From: Progne subis subis
Taxonomy: Eukaryota; Chordata; Aves; Passeriformes; Hirundinidae
Reading direction: 5' to 3'
DNA: 64,000 nt
NCBI GenBank assembly: GCA_022316685.1
Contig: JAKJHU010000066.1
Location: 1,550,001-1,614,000, forward strand
Shown here: positions 61,381 to 64,000 of the stretch, one piece after another
How positions within the stretch are numbered: position 1 is the first letter of the stretch
Layout of the letters: each line of letters begins with the position of its first letter
Notes under the pieces: generated by a model
Told to the model about the DNA's origin: nothing
Database searches by the model: none
What the model saw: only the letters and a program-made list of their open reading frames with translations
Position numbers and translations under genes: made by a program

Positions 61381-64000
61381 CCCCCCCGCTGCAAGAACAT
61401 GTATGGAAAATTCCTGGCAAGTTCTAAAAACAAATTAATTCCTTGTTTTGCTAAACGTATATTTATACAACGGTTATACAATTCACAAGCCAAGATGTTC
61501 TTGAAAAGAAAGATGGGTTGATTTGTCATATCCCTGGCAGTGAGGCTGTTATTACCTTTGCTGCTGCTCAGAGAAATCTCAACAGGTCACAATGCTCCAC
61601 TGTGTGTCTTAGACCTGAAGGAGCAAGGGAATTCTCATTCATTTAAAGATACTGCAGTACTGCCTCTATAAATCCGCTCAATGGGACGAGATGTAGACCT
61701 AGCTCAATGAGGCAAAGATAGTGTTTTATACCATGTTTTCAAGCTTCATTCTAAATAGTAATTGATTTTGTGGGTATACATCAGATTTTTATGTTCTTCT
61801 GGATATCATTGTCTACAATTTCATCCTTTACTTTACAAAGAGCACCGATTGACTGGCACCCAGATTACATCCTACGACATCCATCTACTGTGGTTTAGGA
61901 TCTTGCTATAAAGCAATAAAGCACTTTTATTTCATATAAAGAATGATTTATACTGAAGTTAATGCCTTAAGTGTAACACATCCACACTGGGTAATGTTAT
62001 CACAACATATATTTCTTCTCTAAGAGTTAACCTTCAATCTAACTTGCTTTTGCAATGGATGTTTGCATAATGTAAAACAGCCACTTTGATACTAATGGAA
62101 ATAAATGGCTGAAAGAACACAAAAAATGGGGAGCTTTTGCTTACTATTTAACTTCTTTCAAATAGCAGTGCTGTGTGAAATTCTAATACACTCTCTGCAA
62201 CAGTCAGACAGTAAAATGGTTCAAAGATTAGAAAATCACTTAAAAATGTAATTAATACAGGAGCACAATTCTCTCTGTTTTGTAAGATATGATGCATTTA
62301 GTGTAGCAAATAAAACATAGCATAGGATAGTCATCCACATGTATTATACTTCTAATCCATTAAAATATGTACATAGATTTACTCTATTTGTATTTGTATT
62401 TTCTGCTCTGAATTTTGAAGAGTGATGTTTAATTTAATTTTACAGCTTCTTCGCTGTCATTGAGTTTTTTTCTAAATTTCTTCAGAAAATTCATCATTTT
62501 AAGCTGACAGTAATAAATCTGGATTCCAGTAATAAATAAGCTGGAAATTAAATATGTAAGAATATGTCCTAAAAAAAAGTTTATCTTCATGATTTCTAGT
62601 ATAACGAGTGGAAAAGGATGAGAGGATGATGTCTAGTTCACCTTCTACTCAGTCAAGGTCAAATTTACTTTCCATGGACAGTGTCTTGGTTTTGGTGCCT
62701 TAATCTTCATACCAATATTTGATTAAAGGTTCAAGACTAGAGAGATGCTCTTGCTTTCAGCAGTCAGCTGCACCCTGAGCAAATCTGTGCATTGATGCTT
62801 TGAAATGATGGTGTCTTTCCTGAGGGATCTCAGCTTCTGAAGCCATTATTTTGTTTCTGTCTGCTTCATAAAAGTTTTGTCATGAGACAGTGTTGTTTTG
62901 CTCATTTCAGAGGAACTAGATTTTTAAGGATTTCAAAATTGTCAGCACTTCTGAAAGTTTGACAGTTGCCTGAAGTTACTTTGCATAAACACTAAGATGC
63001 TCCCAGAGTTAATACACTAAAAACTTCAGGTCAAGGCAAAAAATCTTTTGTGAGAAGTCTAGAGCAATCTGGAACACACTTTCTAAACCTTGTATTTTTA
63101 CTTTTCAGTTCTATGCAACGATCTTAGTATTTTCCATACCTTTATATCCTATAATCCAATTTCTGAGTCCAGTAAGGAAAAGAAGATTCAAAATTCTGAA
63201 AATGGTAGTTTCTACAGTTCTCCTAACTCTTGCACTGGAGTATTGTTATGAGACCAAGGAAGATACTATGCCACAAAGTTCAAAACAAACAAACAAAAAA
63301 AACCCAACAAAAACACACTGCAGACTTTCCCAATATCAATAAAGATTAAAGCCTCCATAAACTTTATTGAAATCTGAGTCTTCAGACTCTGAAGATATTT
63401 ATTCAGGCCAAATAATTATCCTAAAGAGAGTGCCTGGCCAGAGTGATGAGCAATATGAAGTAGATAATTGCAAGATTAAGTCCGAAAGCACACTCAGAAG
63501 CCTAATTCCTTTTCATTGGACACCATGGAGACTTAAAAGGATAATATTTAAGACAACTGATAAGTGAGCAAAGAGGAGGAAAATTAATGATGAGAAAGAA
63601 ATTAGAAAATAGATGGTGCTTGGGAAACCACAAATATATTTTTAGAGCTGCATTTTGGGTCTTAGTATGTCAGCGTATGTGTGTGGTGACAAAGTGCTGG
63701 GGTGTTAGTAAGGAGCAGAGTTAGAAGGAAGCAGACACAGACTCTACATAGCAGAGTTAGTCCTATAGGTGTTGATGCCTTAAGTTTTAGCTTCCAAGTT
63801 TTTCAGATTCTGTGCTGCCTAGGGGTGCAGTTCTGAGCTCACATTCAGTGTCAGTCAGCTCTCTTCACAGGGCAGGTAGACAAAACAAATCCTTTTCCCA
63901 CTGAAGACCGAGGACAAGAAGTACAACTTCAGGCCCAAAAGCACAAACAATGGTGGACTGAAAAGAGAAACAAGAAGGATGGGACCTCACAACCTGAAGC
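59836..64000. other. unique non-coding sequence
   Basis: About 4.2 kb with no supported gene. Two overlapping plus-strand frames at 59848-60319 (up to 122 codons) and one at 63367-63567 have no recognised domain. The poly-T/poly-C junction at 61.34 kb is listed separately. The stretch 61.6-63.2 kb is especially AT-rich. A small A/C tract lies at 63285-63315. Confidence 0.5.
61344..61387. repeat. poly-T followed by poly-C
   Basis: 37 Ts running directly into 7 Cs. Confidence 0.97.

Noticed and set aside
63367..63567. 66-codon acidic frame near the right edge
   Set aside because: It starts as a Ser/Glu/Asp-rich peptide that looks protein-like, but it is short, lacks splice-site support and matches no family I know.

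Overview
This window reads as non-coding vertebrate nuclear DNA, most likely from a bird. The main evidence is at least eight fragments with the 3' end of avian CR1 LINEs (a 'ggttggaagggacc' type motif and a terminal 'tctatgattctatga'). The sequence is otherwise AT-rich, CpG-poor and repeat-poor, with many A/C-rich low-complexity tracts (runs of A mixed with runs of C) of the kind common in songbird-like genomes. I see no bacterial gene organisation, operons or viral genes. I cannot name the species or the flanking genes.

No protein-coding gene is supported. The longest open frames are 185 aa (minus strand, 55681-56238, stretched by a homopolymer read as poly-Phe) and 172 aa (plus strand, 12803-13321). 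Neither has a recognisable domain. I found no tRNA, rRNA, snRNA or CRISPR array. The window therefore looks like intergenic or deep intronic sequence.

Layout. 1-9.2 kb: mostly unique sequence, a (TAATA)n pentanucleotide array at 2.14 kb and an old MIR-like SINE at 6.7 kb. 9.27-18.3 kb: two plus-strand CR1 ends, an A/C tract, a long poly-T and another MIR-like remnant. 18.7-22.8 kb: a locally CpG-enriched segment, then a long unique block with a CpG-retaining candidate conserved element at 22.2-22.6 kb. 23.3-28.1 kb: the longest CR1 fragment, A/C- and A/G-rich tracts, and a block of homeodomain/octamer/RUNX-like motifs (25.3-26.2 kb). 28.1-45.3 kb: many long homopolymers, a CpG-enriched patch at 42.1-42.6 kb, and a structure-prone cluster at 44.9-45.3 kb (23 Gs, 33 As, a 21-bp duplication and a 16-bp perfect inverted repeat). 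45.3-51.8 kb: unique sequence with an HNF1-like palindrome at 48.7 kb. 51.8-64 kb: CR1 copies in both orientations, a well-preserved MIR-like SINE at 59.3 kb and a poly-T/poly-C junction at 61.3 kb.

If the window has a function, it is most likely regulatory. The candidate elements below are judged by eye from motif content and CpG retention, not from alignment. Confidence is low until cross-species conservation is examined.
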